A DNA stretch of 45,944 nt from contig NZ_PQHW01000052.1 in NCBI RefSeq assembly GCF_003385215.1, positions 1 to 45,944 on the forward strand, written 5' to 3'. The position numbers and the translations under genes were made by a program. Source of the DNA: Amycolatopsis thermalba. Lineage in GTDB: Bacteria; Actinomycetota; Actinomycetes; Mycobacteriales; Pseudonocardiaceae. Within the stretch, counting starts at the first letter, position 1. Every line of letters starts with the position of its first letter. The notes below the pieces were generated by a model. It was not told where the DNA came from, searched no databases, and saw only the letters and a program-made list of their open reading frames with translations. Shown piece by piece: positions 1-10,122 of this stretch.

Positions 1-31
1 CCAACCCACCCACGCAACACCCGGATCCCGC

Positions 32-457
32 TTATCCGCCCCCCAGATCCGCCGACAGCCAGCGCTCCGGCCGCATCCTCACCACGACGTGTTCCCCGAG
101 CCGCGTTCGCTCGTAGGCCAGGAACTCCTCCACCTGGGCCGCCGGCAGATAGTGCTCCGCCATCTCCCGGGCGCGCTCCGCGCTGTCCGGCTCGATCGCC
201 GTCACCGGGCCGGCCACCGACACGTACCGCACCGTCGGCTCGGTCCGCTGCGCCATCAGGCCGAACCGGCCCGCCGCCTCGATCGCCCGCGCCTTCCGCG
301 AACCGGGCGGCGTGCGCACCCACAGCTCACCGCCCGGCGTGTACCGGTACCAGATCGGCACCGTCAACGGCGCGCGATCGGCCGCCTCGACGACCGACAG
401 CGCGCCGACGTGCGGCTCGGCCAGGAATCGTTCACGTTCTTCCACCGACAACACCAT
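32..457 (-). CDS. PNPOx-fold (pyridoxamine 5'-phosphate oxidase-like) flavin-binding protein
   Basis: This 141-residue protein has the split-barrel pattern of the pyridoxamine 5'-phosphate oxidase-like superfamily: an N-terminal helix (VEERERFL), then a strand with PLTVPIWYRY and ELWVRTPPGSRKARAI, where the SRKAR segment sits where these proteins bind the flavin phosphate. Family members bind FMN or F420 and act as small cytoplasmic oxidoreductases; the substrate cannot be read from the sequence. I chose the ATG at 457 because an upstream in-frame start at 487 adds only ten proline-rich residues that do not belong to the fold. It is divergent from the DUF4097 gene, so the 170-bp gap probably holds promoters for both. 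Confidence 0.75.
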   Translation of the reverse strand: MVLSVEERERFLAEPHVGALSVVEAADRAPLTVPIWYRYTPGGELWVRTPPGSRKARAIEAAGRFGLMAQRTEPTVRYVSVAGPVTAIEPDSAERAREMAEHYLPAAQVEEFLAYERTRLGEHVVVRMRPERWLSADLGGG

Positions 458-553
458 GCGCCCGAGGCTAGGCGGGGGGTACGACAAAAATCCGCGCGCA
501 GCACCTGGCGGCGGTGCCCACCCCGGCCGGCCAGTGGGGCAGCCTGACGCGGC

Positions 554-571
554 CTGTCAGAGCCGTGACAG
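554..571. promoter_or_regulatory. Inverted repeat CTGTCA-N6-TGACAG, candidate operator
   Basis: Perfect 6-bp arms separated by six bases lie 59 bp upstream of the DUF4097 start; a further half-site-like TGTCA follows at about 577. The spacing resembles sites bound by dimeric helix-turn-helix regulators, for example NarL-type response regulators such as the one encoded nearby. The link to any regulator is inference. Confidence 0.3.
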
Positions 572-629
572 CCCGGTGTCAGACCCGGCGGCGAAAGTGA
601 TCACAACGAAACCCGACAAGGAGCTCCCG

Positions 630-1457
630 ATGACCACCTTCGCCACCCCCGCCCCCATCACCGCCGGCCTGATCACCGCCGGCGCCCGCATCCGGATCAC
701 CGCCAGCGAGCGGCCGCACACGGTGGTGCGCGTCGAGCCCGTCGACCGCACCAACAAGGCCCACCTCAAGGTCGCCGAGCGCACCGAGGTCGCCTTCGCC
801 GGCGGCGAGCTGTCCGTCAAGACCCGCAAGCCCGGCGACAAGGACGGGTCGGTCGCCATCACCATCGAGCTGCCGGCCGGCTCCCGCCTGGTCCTGCACA
901 CCACCTGGACCGACGTGCGCACCGAGGGCCGGTTCGGCGACTGCGAGCTGAACCTGGGCTCCGGACACGTCCAGCTCGACCACATCGCCGCCCTGCGCGG
1001 CAACCTCGCCGCCGGTTCGGTCGCCGTCGGGCACATCGCCGGACCCGCCGACATCGACGGCGGCGCGGCCGCCCTGCGCATCGGCGAGGCCGGGGGCGCC
1101 GTCCGCTACCAGGGGTCGACCGGGACGGTCTGGATCGGCCACGCCCGCTCCGGCGTCGACCTCGGCAGCGCCCGGGGCAGCTTCGACATCGACCGCGCCG
1201 AGGGCAGCGTCACCGCGAAGGCGGGCGACTGTCCGATCCGGATCGGCCGGCTGACCCGCGGCGTCGCGGAGCTGGTGAACGCCTCCGGGGGCATCGAGGT
1301 CGGCATCGGCGAACGCACCGCCGCCTCGGTGGACGCCCGGAGCACCAAGGGCACGGTGCGCAGCTCCCTGCCGCAGCCGGACGACTTCGACGACCACGTC
1401 AGCGTGCACGCCCGCACCCGGCTCGACGACATCGTCATCCACCGCGCGGCCGCGTGA
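630..1457 (+). CDS. DUF4097-type beta-repeat protein
   Basis: A 275-residue protein built almost entirely from short alternating hydrophobic and glycine/aspartate-rich strands (for example VQLDHIAALRGNL, VTAKAGDCPIRIG, VDARSTKGTV), the pattern of the DUF4097 putative-adhesin beta-helix family. It has no signal peptide or membrane segment, so it is probably cytoplasmic despite the adhesin label. The ATG at 630 has a good Shine-Dalgarno AAGGAG at 618-623, six bases upstream; longer reading frames starting near 312 overlap the divergent neighbour and are rejected. It converges on a NarL-type response regulator. In Firmicutes, DUF4097 proteins often accompany envelope-stress two-component systems, but a functional link here is only suggested by position. 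Confidence 0.75.
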   Translation: MTTFATPAPITAGLITAGARIRITASERPHTVVRVEPVDRTNKAHLKVAERTEVAFAGGELSVKTRKPGDKDGSVAITIELPAGSRLVLHTTWTDVRTEGRFGDCELNLGSGHVQLDHIAALRGNLAAGSVAVGHIAGPADIDGGAAALRIGEAGGAVRYQGSTGTVWIGHARSGVDLGSARGSFDIDRAEGSVTAKAGDCPIRIGRLTRGVAELVNASGGIEVGIGERTAASVDARSTKGTVRSSLPQPDDFDDHVSVHARTRLDDIVIHRAAA

Positions 1458-1465
1458 GATCCCCG

Positions 1466-1504
1466 GCGGCGGGGGCTCAGTCGAGGTCGATGAGCCCCCG
1501 CCGC
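1466..1504. terminator. Bidirectional terminator hairpin between convergent genes
   Basis: A perfect 14-bp inverted repeat (1466-1479 and 1491-1504) with an 11-base loop lies 8 bp after the DUF4097 stop codon. It overlaps the last codons and the stop of the opposing response-regulator gene. There is no T-tract, which is usual for actinomycete terminators. Confidence 0.6.
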
Positions 1505-2103
1505 AGCGCCCGCGCCACCGCGGCGGCCCGGTCCTTCACCCCGAGCTTCGCGTAGGCGTGCAGCAGGTGCGTCTTCACCGTCGCCTCGCTGATGAACAGC
1601 TTCGCGGCCGCGTCCTTGTTCGTGCCGCCGCGGGCCACGAGCGTGAGCACCTCGATCTCGCGCTGGCTCAGCTCCTCCCGCGCCGGCGCCCGCATCTGCC
1701 CCATCAGCCGGGTCGCCACGGCGGGGGAGAGCACCGCCTCGCCGCGCGCCGCCGCCCGCACCGCCCGGAACAGCTCCTCCCGCGGCGCGTCCTTGAGCAG
1801 GTAGCCCGTCGCACCGGCCTCGATCGCCGGCAGCACGTCGGAATCCGTGTCGTAGGTGGTCAGCACGAGCACCCGCGCCGGGTTGCCGAGCCGCGCCAGC
1901 TCGCCGATCGCGTGCACCCCGTCGGTGCCCGGCATCCGCAGGTCCATCAGCACGACGTCCGGCCGCACGCGTTCGGCGAGCGCCACCGCCTCCGCGCCGT
2001 CCCCGGCCTCGCCGAGCACCTCGAACCCGTGCTCGGCGGTGAAGATCCCGCGCAGCCCGTCCCGCACCACCGGGTGGTCGTCGGCGAGCACCAGGGTGAT
2101 CAT
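1477..2103 (-). CDS. NarL/FixJ-family response regulator
   Basis: A 208-residue two-domain response regulator. The receiver domain (about residues 1-120) starts ITLVLADDHPVVRDGL, with the acidic pocket DD and the phospho-acceptor Asp in VVLMDLRMPG, and ends at the conserved Lys in GYLLKDAP. The LuxR-type HTH (about residues 140-205) shows LSQREIEVLTLVARG and ISEATVKTHL. Its ATG overlaps the stop codon of the histidine kinase (ATGA at 2100-2103), so the two are translationally coupled and form a cognate pair. Likely targets are the ABC exporter immediately upstream and possibly the DUF4097 gene. The 3' end lies inside a strong terminator hairpin. Confidence 0.93.
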   Translation of the reverse strand: MITLVLADDHPVVRDGLRGIFTAEHGFEVLGEAGDGAEAVALAERVRPDVVLMDLRMPGTDGVHAIGELARLGNPARVLVLTTYDTDSDVLPAIEAGATGYLLKDAPREELFRAVRAAARGEAVLSPAVATRLMGQMRAPAREELSQREIEVLTLVARGGTNKDAAAKLFISEATVKTHLLHAYAKLGVKDRAAAVARALRRGLIDLD

Positions 2104-3326
2104 GCCGCCCCGATCGCGGGCAGGCTGGCGGAGATGGCCGTCCCGCCACCGGGTTCGGACTCCACCGCGAGCGTCCCGGCGAGCCGCTGCACCCGCTGCA
2201 GCATCCCGGGCAGCCCGAACCCGTCTCCGCGCCGCGATGGGTCGAAGCCGGCCCCGTCGTCCCGCACGTCGAGCGTCACCTGGTCCTCCATGTAGGACAA
2301 CGTGAGGCCGACCCGCCGCGCCCCGGCATGCCTGGCCACATTGGACAGTGCCTCCTGGGCGACGCGCAGCAGCGTCGCCTCGATCTCCGGGTGCATCGGC
2401 CGCGCGGTGCCGGTCGCGGTGAACTCGACCGCCACCTCGGACCGCTGTGACCACCGCTCCGCCACCGCCTGCAGGGCCTCGGGCAGCCGGGCCTCGTCGA
2501 GCGGACCCGGCCGCAGCGCGTTCACCGACCGGCGCGCCTCGGCGAGGTTCTCCCGCGCCAGCGCGGTGGCCGTGGCCACCCGCCGCCGCCACTGGTCCGG
2601 ATCCTGCTCGGCGGCCTCCAGTTGGGTGATGATGCCGGTGAAGCCCTGCGCGAGCGTGTCGTGGATCTCCAGGCTGAGTCGCTGCCGCTCCTCCAGCGCC
2701 CCGGCCTCGCGCGCCTGGGACAGCAGCTGCCGGTGCAGGCCCGCGTTCTCCGCCAGCGCCGCCTCCAGCTCGGTCACCGCCGCGCGCCGCGCCTCGTTCT
2801 GCTCGCTGAGCTTGCGGCTGACCACGGTGCCGCCGCAGATCGCCCCGGTCTGCACGACCACGATGGTCAGCCACAGCACCGGCTCGTCGGCCAGCGCCCG
2901 CAGCGGCCCGCCGGAGCCAATCGTGTTGATCATCAGCGAGGTCGCGGCCAGCGCCAGCACGCCCAGCGGCACCGGCTTCAGCTTCAGCGCGCTGAAGAAA
3001 CAGCTGATCATGAACACCAGGAACAGGATCTCGCGGAACATCAGCAGCGAGGCCAGCGTCAGCGTCCCGGCGAACGAGACCGCCAGCACGATCCCGTGCG
3101 ACCGCCACCGCCGGGGCACCGCGTACCTGGTCAGCAGCAGCCAGGCCAGGGTCGCGCCGGCCAGCGGCAGGACGTCGGCCCGGTGACTGACCAGGGTCGC
3201 CAGTCCCAGCAGCACGTAGGCCAGGCGGTTCTCCGCCCAGCGGTCCCACGCCTGCGGCAACGGACCGCCGGGCCCGATGGCGAAGTCGAGCGAGGAGGAC
3301 CAGAAGCGGCGGTTCACGGGAGGCAT
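2100..3326 (-). CDS. DesK/NarL-type sensor histidine kinase
   Basis: A 408-residue membrane sensor kinase. The N-terminal about 160 residues hold several hydrophobic segments (for example ILFLVFMISCFFSAL, VLWLTIVVVQTGAI) with little loop sequence, so the sensor is probably intramembrane. A coiled linker leads to a HisKA_3 dimerisation domain with the phospho-acceptor His in SLEIHDTLAQGF, followed by a HATPase_c domain (EALSNVARHAGARR, DDGAGFDPSRRGDGFGL). I chose the ATG at 3326 (MPPVNRRF); an earlier in-frame start at 3383 would overlap the upstream hairpin. It is coupled to the downstream response regulator. The adjacent DrrAB-type exporter suggests sensing of an antibiotic or envelope stress, which is inference. 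Confidence 0.92.
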   Translation of the reverse strand: MPPVNRRFWSSSLDFAIGPGGPLPQAWDRWAENRLAYVLLGLATLVSHRADVLPLAGATLAWLLLTRYAVPRRWRSHGIVLAVSFAGTLTLASLLMFREILFLVFMISCFFSALKLKPVPLGVLALAATSLMINTIGSGGPLRALADEPVLWLTIVVVQTGAICGGTVVSRKLSEQNEARRAAVTELEAALAENAGLHRQLLSQAREAGALEERQRLSLEIHDTLAQGFTGIITQLEAAEQDPDQWRRRVATATALARENLAEARRSVNALRPGPLDEARLPEALQAVAERWSQRSEVAVEFTATGTARPMHPEIEATLLRVAQEALSNVARHAGARRVGLTLSYMEDQVTLDVRDDGAGFDPSRRGDGFGLPGMLQRVQRLAGTLAVESEPGGGTAISASLPAIGAA

Positions 3327-3359
3327 TATCCGGCGCTCCGCCCGGCCCGGGGAGACGAT

Positions 3360-3404
3360 GGTGGCTGGTCGGCATACCCCCAAGCAGAATGCCGACCAGC
3401 CACC
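3360..3404 (-). terminator. 16-bp stem-loop between ABC permease and histidine kinase
   Basis: Perfect 16-bp arms (3360-3375 and 3389-3404) flank a 13-base loop, in the 172-bp gap between the permease stop and the kinase start. It is strong enough to terminate transcription from the exporter genes. That would make the two-component pair a separate unit or one expressed by partial read-through. Confidence 0.6.
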
Positions 3405-3498
3405 GGGATCAGCCCGTCGCCGTGGACACGAACGCGAGCGAGCTTCGCCTCTCTGACGCGGCCCGCGCCGGATCGGTTGCCCACCGACGCCGACTTCT

Positions 3499-4242
3499 TC
3501 AGTTCCACCGGAACACGCGGGCCGCCACCCCGGCGCAGACCAGCGCGAACACCGCCATCGAGATCAGCTGCAGCGGCTGCGGCCAGCCGCCGGTCCAGGC
3601 CGCGCGCAGGGCGTTGAGCGTCGCGCCCAGCGGCAGCACGTCGGCCACGTCCTGCAGCACCGCGGGCAGGTCCTCCTTCGGCACCCACACCCCGCCGAGC
3701 GCGAGCATCGGGAAGAACAGGGCCGCGCCGACCCCGCTCGCGGTCCGCCCGGTCGGGGCGAGCGCGGCGATCAGCAGGCCGACGCCGAACAGGGCGAGCA
3801 CGCCCAGCACCAGCGTCAGCACGAACCCGCCGGCGTTGGCGGGCAGGGCGAACCCGAGTGCCAGGTGCCCGCCGGCCACGATGACCAGCACGACCACCAG
3901 CGCGGCCCCGAGGTTGACCAGCAACTGCGCCACGAGCAGCCGGGACGGCGGCACCGGGCTGGCCGCCAGGCGGCGCAGCACCCCCTTCTCGCGGTGCGTC
4001 GCCATCACGACCGGGAACAGGGTCAGCCCCAGCATCCCGATCAGGATCGCGACCGACAGCGGCGCGATGAACGCCGACAGCGGGACCTGCCCGCCGAAGT
4101 CCTCGCTGGGCTGGTTCATGCCCGGCATCAGCCCGAACACCAGCAGCAACGCGACCGGGATGCCGAGCACCGTCACCGGTGCGGCCGGATCGCGCAGGAA
4201 CAGCTTCGCCTCCACGGCGATGAGCCTGGACAGCATGGTCAT
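3499..4242 (-). CDS. ABC-2 type exporter permease (DrrB-like)
   Basis: A 247-residue membrane protein with about six hydrophobic segments (for example PVTVLGIPVALLLVFGLM, VAILIGMLGLTLFPVVMA, LVVVLVIVAGGHLALGF). The ABC-2 signature region THREKGVLRRLAASP lies between the second and third segments. It is the membrane half of a two-gene exporter with the ATPase encoded just upstream; the start codon overlaps the ATPase stop (ATGA at 4239-4242). Related permeases export drugs, lipids or antibiotics, and the substrate here is unknown. The following hairpin probably ends this two-gene unit. Confidence 0.9.
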   Translation of the reverse strand: MTMLSRLIAVEAKLFLRDPAAPVTVLGIPVALLLVFGLMPGMNQPSEDFGGQVPLSAFIAPLSVAILIGMLGLTLFPVVMATHREKGVLRRLAASPVPPSRLLVAQLLVNLGAALVVVLVIVAGGHLALGFALPANAGGFVLTLVLGVLALFGVGLLIAALAPTGRTASGVGAALFFPMLALGGVWVPKEDLPAVLQDVADVLPLGATLNALRAAWTGGWPQPLQLISMAVFALVCAGVAARVFRWN

Positions 4243-5153
4243 TCTCCCGTCTCCATCGTGCGGCCGGTCAGCGCGACGAACGCGTCGTCCAGCCCGGCCT
4301 GCTCCACCCGCAGCTCCAGCGCGACGACCTGCGCCCGCGCCAGCACCGAGGTCACCGCCTGCAGCACGTTGCCGTCCCCGGTGATCACGATCCGGTCCCC
4401 GTGCCGGTCCACGCGCCGCACCTCGGGCAGCGCGGTGAACACCTCGTCGGCCACCGGGGTCGACGGGCGGAACCGCACGCGCTGCTCGTCGGTCACCCGC
4501 GCGACGAGCCCGGCCGGCGTGTCGACCGCGACCACCCGGCCGCGGTCGATCACCGCGATCCGGTCGCACAGCCGTTCCGCCTCCTCCATGAAGTGGGTGA
4601 CCAGCAGGATCGTCACCCCGCGCGCCCGCACCCCCTCGATGAGCTCCCAGGTGTCGCGCCGCGCCTGCGGGTCCAGCCCGGTGGTCAGCTCGTCGAGCAC
4701 CGCCACCTCGGGCTTGCCGATCAGCGCGAGCGCGATCGAGACGCGCTGCTTCTGCCCGCCGGAGAGCTTCCGGTACGCCGAATCGCGCACCTCGGTCAGG
4801 CCCAGCTCCGCCATCAGGGCGCCGGGATCGGCCGGGTCCGGGTAGAACGACGCGTACAGCTCGAGCGCCTCACCGACCCGCAGCCGGTCGGGCAGCTCGG
4901 TCTCCTGCAACTGCACGCCCAGCCGCTTGCGCAGTTCCGCGGTCTCGTGCCGCGGGTCCAGCCCGAGCACGCGGACCGTGCCGCCGTCCGGCCGCCGCAG
5001 CCCTTCCAGGCACTCCACCGTCGTGGTCTTCCCGGCGCCGTTCGGCCCGAGAATCCCGAAGATCTCGCCCTTCTCGACGGTGAAGGACACGTCCTGCACC
5101 GCCACCTTCGCGCCGTAGAGCTTGTGGAGGTTTTCCACCTCGATGATCCCCAT
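4239..5153 (-). CDS. ABC exporter ATP-binding protein (DrrA-like)
   Basis: A 304-residue cytoplasmic ATPase. Walker A is GPNGAGKTT, the signature is LSGGQKQR, Walker B is [14 protein letters not shown] and the switch His is in LLVTHFMEEAERL. About 80 extra C-terminal residues after the nucleotide-binding domain match the DrrA subfamily that pairs with ABC-2 permeases. I chose the ATG at 5153, directly before the usual first strand IIEVENLHKLYG; 27 residues further upstream are not family-like. The first gene of the exporter unit, it probably has its promoter in the 99-bp gap that also carries two overlapping palindromes. Confidence 0.92.
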   Translation of the reverse strand: MGIIEVENLHKLYGAKVAVQDVSFTVEKGEIFGILGPNGAGKTTTVECLEGLRRPDGGTVRVLGLDPRHETAELRKRLGVQLQETELPDRLRVGEALELYASFYPDPADPGALMAELGLTEVRDSAYRKLSGGQKQRVSIALALIGKPEVAVLDELTTGLDPQARRDTWELIEGVRARGVTILLVTHFMEEAERLCDRIAVIDRGRVVAVDTPAGLVARVTDEQRVRFRPSTPVADEVFTALPEVRRVDRHGDRIVITGDGNVLQAVTSVLARAQVVALELRVEQAGLDDAFVALTGRTMETGE

Positions 5154-5221
5154 GGCACCAGCATTCGCCGGAACCGGGCGGAGCGGATCGACCCGGCGGC
5201 GGGACCCGGCGTCAGCCGCCC

Positions 5222-5251
5222 GATGCCCGGGCATCCACCGATCGGTGGATG
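5222..5251. promoter_or_regulatory. Two overlapping perfect palindromes upstream of the ABC exporter
   Basis: A 14-bp palindrome (5222-5235) overlaps a 20-bp palindrome (5232-5251); both are exact. They lie about 70-100 bp upstream of the exporter ATPase start and end one base before the stop codon of the DUF402 gene. They could be an operator for exporter control or act as the DUF402 terminator. Confidence 0.4.
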
Positions 5252-5252
5252 G

Positions 5253-5780
5253 TCAGCGGCGGCGCCAGGTCAGGTGGATGTCGTGGGTGGCCAGCCAGCG
5301 GCCGACGCGGTAGCCGTGCGCGGCGAGGCCGTTCACCGCGTCGAAGGTGATCTCCAGGGCGCGTTCGGCCTCGCCCGCGGTGAGCAGCCCGGCGCGGGCC
5401 GCGGCGAGCAGCTCGTCGGTGTCGAGCACGTCGGCCAGCTCGCCTTCGCGCACCACCAGGTCCAGGTACCAGTCGGTGGTGCGCCAGGTGGCGCCGTCCC
5501 GCTCGACCGACACCACGTCGAGGTAGAAGTCCTGGTCGCGTTCGTGGCCGGGGCGGAACCAGTAGTCGGTCAGCCGCAGGCCGAGCCCGGGCAGCACCCA
5601 GGACTCGAGGTAGTGGAACTGCGCGCGGCCGGGAGTGGGCCGGGCGAGGTAGAGGCCGAACGGCTCGACGCGGTACTCCTCGACCGCGCGCGCGATGCCC
5701 TTGGGATCGGTGTTGGTCCGGTTCGCGACGTCGAAGGTCTCGATCTTCGGGGGATGGATCGTCCCGGCGTGCGCGGTCAT
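5253..5780 (-). CDS. DUF402 family protein
   Basis: A 175-residue protein of the DUF402 family, recognisable from the central block YWFRPGHERDQDFYLDVVSVERDG and TTDWYLDLVVREGE followed by a helical C-terminus (LLTAGEAERALEITFDAVNGL). Characterised members, such as FomD-type proteins and nucleoside tri/diphosphate phosphatases, hydrolyse phosphate esters with a divalent metal held by Asp and Glu residues like those in DWYLDLVV. The exact substrate is unknown here. The ATG at 5780 is divergent from the PucR-like regulator at 5839, leaving a 58-bp shared promoter region. Confidence 0.8.
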   Translation of the reverse strand: MTAHAGTIHPPKIETFDVANRTNTDPKGIARAVEEYRVEPFGLYLARPTPGRAQFHYLESWVLPGLGLRLTDYWFRPGHERDQDFYLDVVSVERDGATWRTTDWYLDLVVREGELADVLDTDELLAAARAGLLTAGEAERALEITFDAVNGLAAHGYRVGRWLATHDIHLTWRRR

Positions 5781-5838
5781 GGCTCCATTCTGCTGGTTTA
5801 CACGGAGTTGGGAACTGTCACGACGGTAGGGTGATCAC

Positions 5839-7092
5839 GTGGCGGACGAGGCAGACACGTTGGAGGCCGTGGCGCGGGTGGCCGCCGCGCTCGCCGAACG
5901 GGCGAGCGAGCTCACCGTGAAGCTGGTCGAGATGTACGCCCGCGAGCTGCCGCACCTGGTCAACGACGACGAGAGCGTCGTCAGCCTGATGTCGGCGAGC
6001 GTCTACCAGAACCTGGACACCGCGCTGCGGATCTTCCAGCACGGCATCGACCCGCGACGGGTGGAGGCCCCGGCCGCCGCGATGGAGTACGCGCGGCGGC
6101 TCGCCCAGCGCGGCACCCCGGTCGTCGACCTGATCCGCGCCTACTACCTGGGCCAGACCGCGCTGCTCGATTATTCCCTGCGCGAGGCCGTCAAGTTCGT
6201 GTCCGATCCGGACCTGCTCGGCCGCCTGATGGGGCACGCGCTGACCGGCGCGTTCGCCTTCATCGACCGGGTCACGCAGCAGGCCGTGTCGGCCTACCAG
6301 GAGGAACGCGACCGCTGGCTGGTCAACCGCAGTGCGGTGCGCGCCGCCCGGGTGCGGACCCTGCTGGAGGGCGGGGCCACCGACACCAGCGAGACCAGCC
6401 TGGGCTACCGGCTGCGCGGCACCCACCTCGCGATGATCGTGTGGCAGGCCCCGGTTCCGGCCGCCGGGCACGTGCTGAGCGGGCTGGAAGCGGTCGCGAC
6501 CGAGCTCGCCGGCGGGCTGCCCAGCACGGGCGCGCCGCTGTTCGTGCCCAACGACGAGGTCTGCGCGTGGGTGTGGTTCCCGCTGGAGCGCCCGGCGATG
6601 CCGGACGAGGAGCGGGTCCGGAAGGTGCTGGACAAGGCCGATCCGGGCATCCGCTTCGTGCTGGGCGATCCGGGGGAGGGGCTGGACGGGTTCCGGCGCA
6701 GCCACCGGCAGGCGCAGCGGGTGTACAACCTGGCCTTCGCCGCGGGCGAGCACTGCGACCGGGTCCTGACCTTCCGCGAGGTCGGGGCGATGGCCCTGAT
6801 GGCGGGCGACCTGCCGGCCGCCCGCGGGTGGGTCGCGGACACGCTGCGGGACCTGGCCACCGACGACGAGCAGCACGCCCGGCTGCGCGAGACGCTGCGG
6901 GTGTTCCTGGCCGCGGGCGGCAGCTACACCGCGGCGGCCACGCAGCTGACGATGCACAAGAACTCGGTGCAGTACCGGGTGCGCAAGGCGGAGGAGATGC
7001 TGGGCCGCCCGGTGTCGGAGAACCGCCTCGACGTCGAACTCGCGCTGCGGCTGTGCCACCGGCTCGGGGCGGCCGTGCTGACGGCGCCGTAG
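5839..7092 (+). CDS. PucR-type transcriptional regulator with RsbRD-like N-terminus
   Basis: A 417-residue regulator. The first about 170 residues form an all-helical domain (LPHLVNDDESVVSLMSASV, GTPVVDLIRAYYLGQTALL) resembling the RsbRD-type sensor domain. A CdaR/GGDEF-like middle domain follows, and the C-terminus is a PucR-type helix-turn-helix (LRVFLAAGGSYTAAATQLT, HKNSVQYRVRKAEEMLG). The start is a GTG at 5839. Such proteins are widespread one-component regulators in actinomycetes, and the effector is not predictable. It is divergent from the DUF402 gene and followed by a 214-bp gap in which I see no gene. Confidence 0.85.
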   Translation: MADEADTLEAVARVAAALAERASELTVKLVEMYARELPHLVNDDESVVSLMSASVYQNLDTALRIFQHGIDPRRVEAPAAAMEYARRLAQRGTPVVDLIRAYYLGQTALLDYSLREAVKFVSDPDLLGRLMGHALTGAFAFIDRVTQQAVSAYQEERDRWLVNRSAVRAARVRTLLEGGATDTSETSLGYRLRGTHLAMIVWQAPVPAAGHVLSGLEAVATELAGGLPSTGAPLFVPNDEVCAWVWFPLERPAMPDEERVRKVLDKADPGIRFVLGDPGEGLDGFRRSHRQAQRVYNLAFAAGEHCDRVLTFREVGAMALMAGDLPAARGWVADTLRDLATDDEQHARLRETLRVFLAAGGSYTAAATQLTMHKNSVQYRVRKAEEMLGRPVSENRLDVELALRLCHRLGAAVLTAP

Positions 7093-7306
7093 ACCGGTCC
7101 CGTGCTCCCGCCCGCTCGGCGAGCTCGGGCTGGAGCGACGGCCCCAGGCGTAGCGGCATGCCTTCCGCTTTGTCTCTTTTGGGTGTTTCCCCGCCGCCTG
7201 CGTCACCCCGCGGTCCTGCGCTTTCGTCCTTCAGGACCAGTTCTGGCCCCCAGGATTGGGCCGACGGCACGAAGATTCCACGATTATTCCGGTTTACGCT
7301 TCACCC

Positions 7307-7561
7307 ATGGGGAACGTCGTCCACGCCGAGCCGACCGGAGTGATGGCCCTCGTGCGCCTGCGCCGGGGCGTCGCGGGTGAACGCGACCGGGTGTGTCACC
7401 TCGTCCCCATCCCCGAGACCGGCCCCATCCCCGAGGTGCTCGTCGCCCGGTGCGGCGCGCCGATCGCCTGCGGGAGCGCCGAGCTGCTGGAGCGGATCTG
7501 CGGCATGCCGTGCGAGGCCTGCCTTGCCCGTGCCGCCCGCGACCGGCGTCTGGCCTGCTAG
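7307..7561 (+). CDS. Small Cys-rich hypothetical protein upstream of uvrB
   Basis: An 84-residue protein with seven cysteines at 30, 49, 55, 65, 69, 72 and 84, including a C-X3-C-X2-C cluster (CGMPCEAC) and a preceding CGAPIAC. The spacing looks like a zinc-ribbon or small metal-binding fold, but I cannot assign a family. I chose the ATG at 7307; an upstream start at 7256 adds residues from non-coding sequence. It ends 49 bp before uvrB on the same strand and may be co-transcribed with it. The function is unknown. Confidence 0.6.
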   Translation: MGNVVHAEPTGVMALVRLRRGVAGERDRVCHLVPIPETGPIPEVLVARCGAPIACGSAELLERICGMPCEACLARAARDRRLAC

Positions 7562-7610
7562 AACACCACCTCGCGGGAAACTGTCGGTGGGTCGGCCTAC
7601 TCTGGTTTCC

Positions 7611-9764
<2,154 letters not shown>

Positions 9765-9859
9765 GGCGCTCGCCCGAAGGGCCGGTTGGGCGGCTGGTGT
9801 CCGGGCAGGCGGGCAGCTGGCCCGTCGGGCCGCTGGCTGGCGGAACCGCGGACTACTAG

Positions 9860-9896
9860 GCCGCTGGGCGGACGGGCGGCCGGGCCGCCCAGCGGC
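9860..9896. terminator. Hairpin downstream of uvrB
   Basis: A perfect 12-bp inverted repeat (9860-9871 and 9885-9896) with a 13-base loop, about 95 bp after the uvrB stop. It is suitable as a terminator for either convergent gene. Confidence 0.5.
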
Positions 9897-9929
9897 TGGA
9901 CGGCCCGGCCGCCTGGCTTGGGCTGCCTT

Positions 9930-9958
9930 GGCCGCGGGCAGCCGGGCTGCCCGCGGCC
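9930..9958. terminator. Second hairpin between uvrB and enoyl-CoA hydratase gene
   Basis: A 29-base near-continuous palindrome with 14-bp arms (9930-9943 and 9945-9958), forming in practice an 11-bp stem with a GCCGGGC loop. Together with the preceding hairpin it makes a double terminator between convergent genes. Confidence 0.5.
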
Positions 9959-10122
9959 GCCGGGTTGGGCGGGACCACCGCTGCCCGGCCGGGGGAAGCC
10001 CGCTGTCGCGGCTCCGCGCGGCCGGGGGCGCCGTACCCGGCAGCCTGCGGAACGCAGGACAGCCTCGAACCATCACCCTGGAGCCGCGCCGGCCCGGCTG
10101 CCCGCCGCCGCAGGGGGAAGCC

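Larger units (their letters stand above)
9765..10122. other. GC-rich non-coding gap between convergent uvrB and enoyl-CoA hydratase gene
   Basis: These 358 bases lie between two convergent stop codons. The sequence is low-complexity GGC/GCC with two strong hairpins (listed separately) and no convincing gene. Open frames here only reflect the absence of stop codons in GC-rich DNA. Confidence 0.6.

Noticed and set aside
1477-3375. A 632-codon minus-strand frame covering response regulator and kinase
   Set aside because: Its first two thirds are the out-of-frame shadow of the histidine kinase; only the last 208 codons are the real response regulator, with its own ATG at 2103.
7093-7306. Possible small gene or RNA between the PucR-type regulator and the Cys-rich protein
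   Set aside because: Only a weak 7-bp hairpin near 7212-7240 and no coding signal; nothing specific to report.
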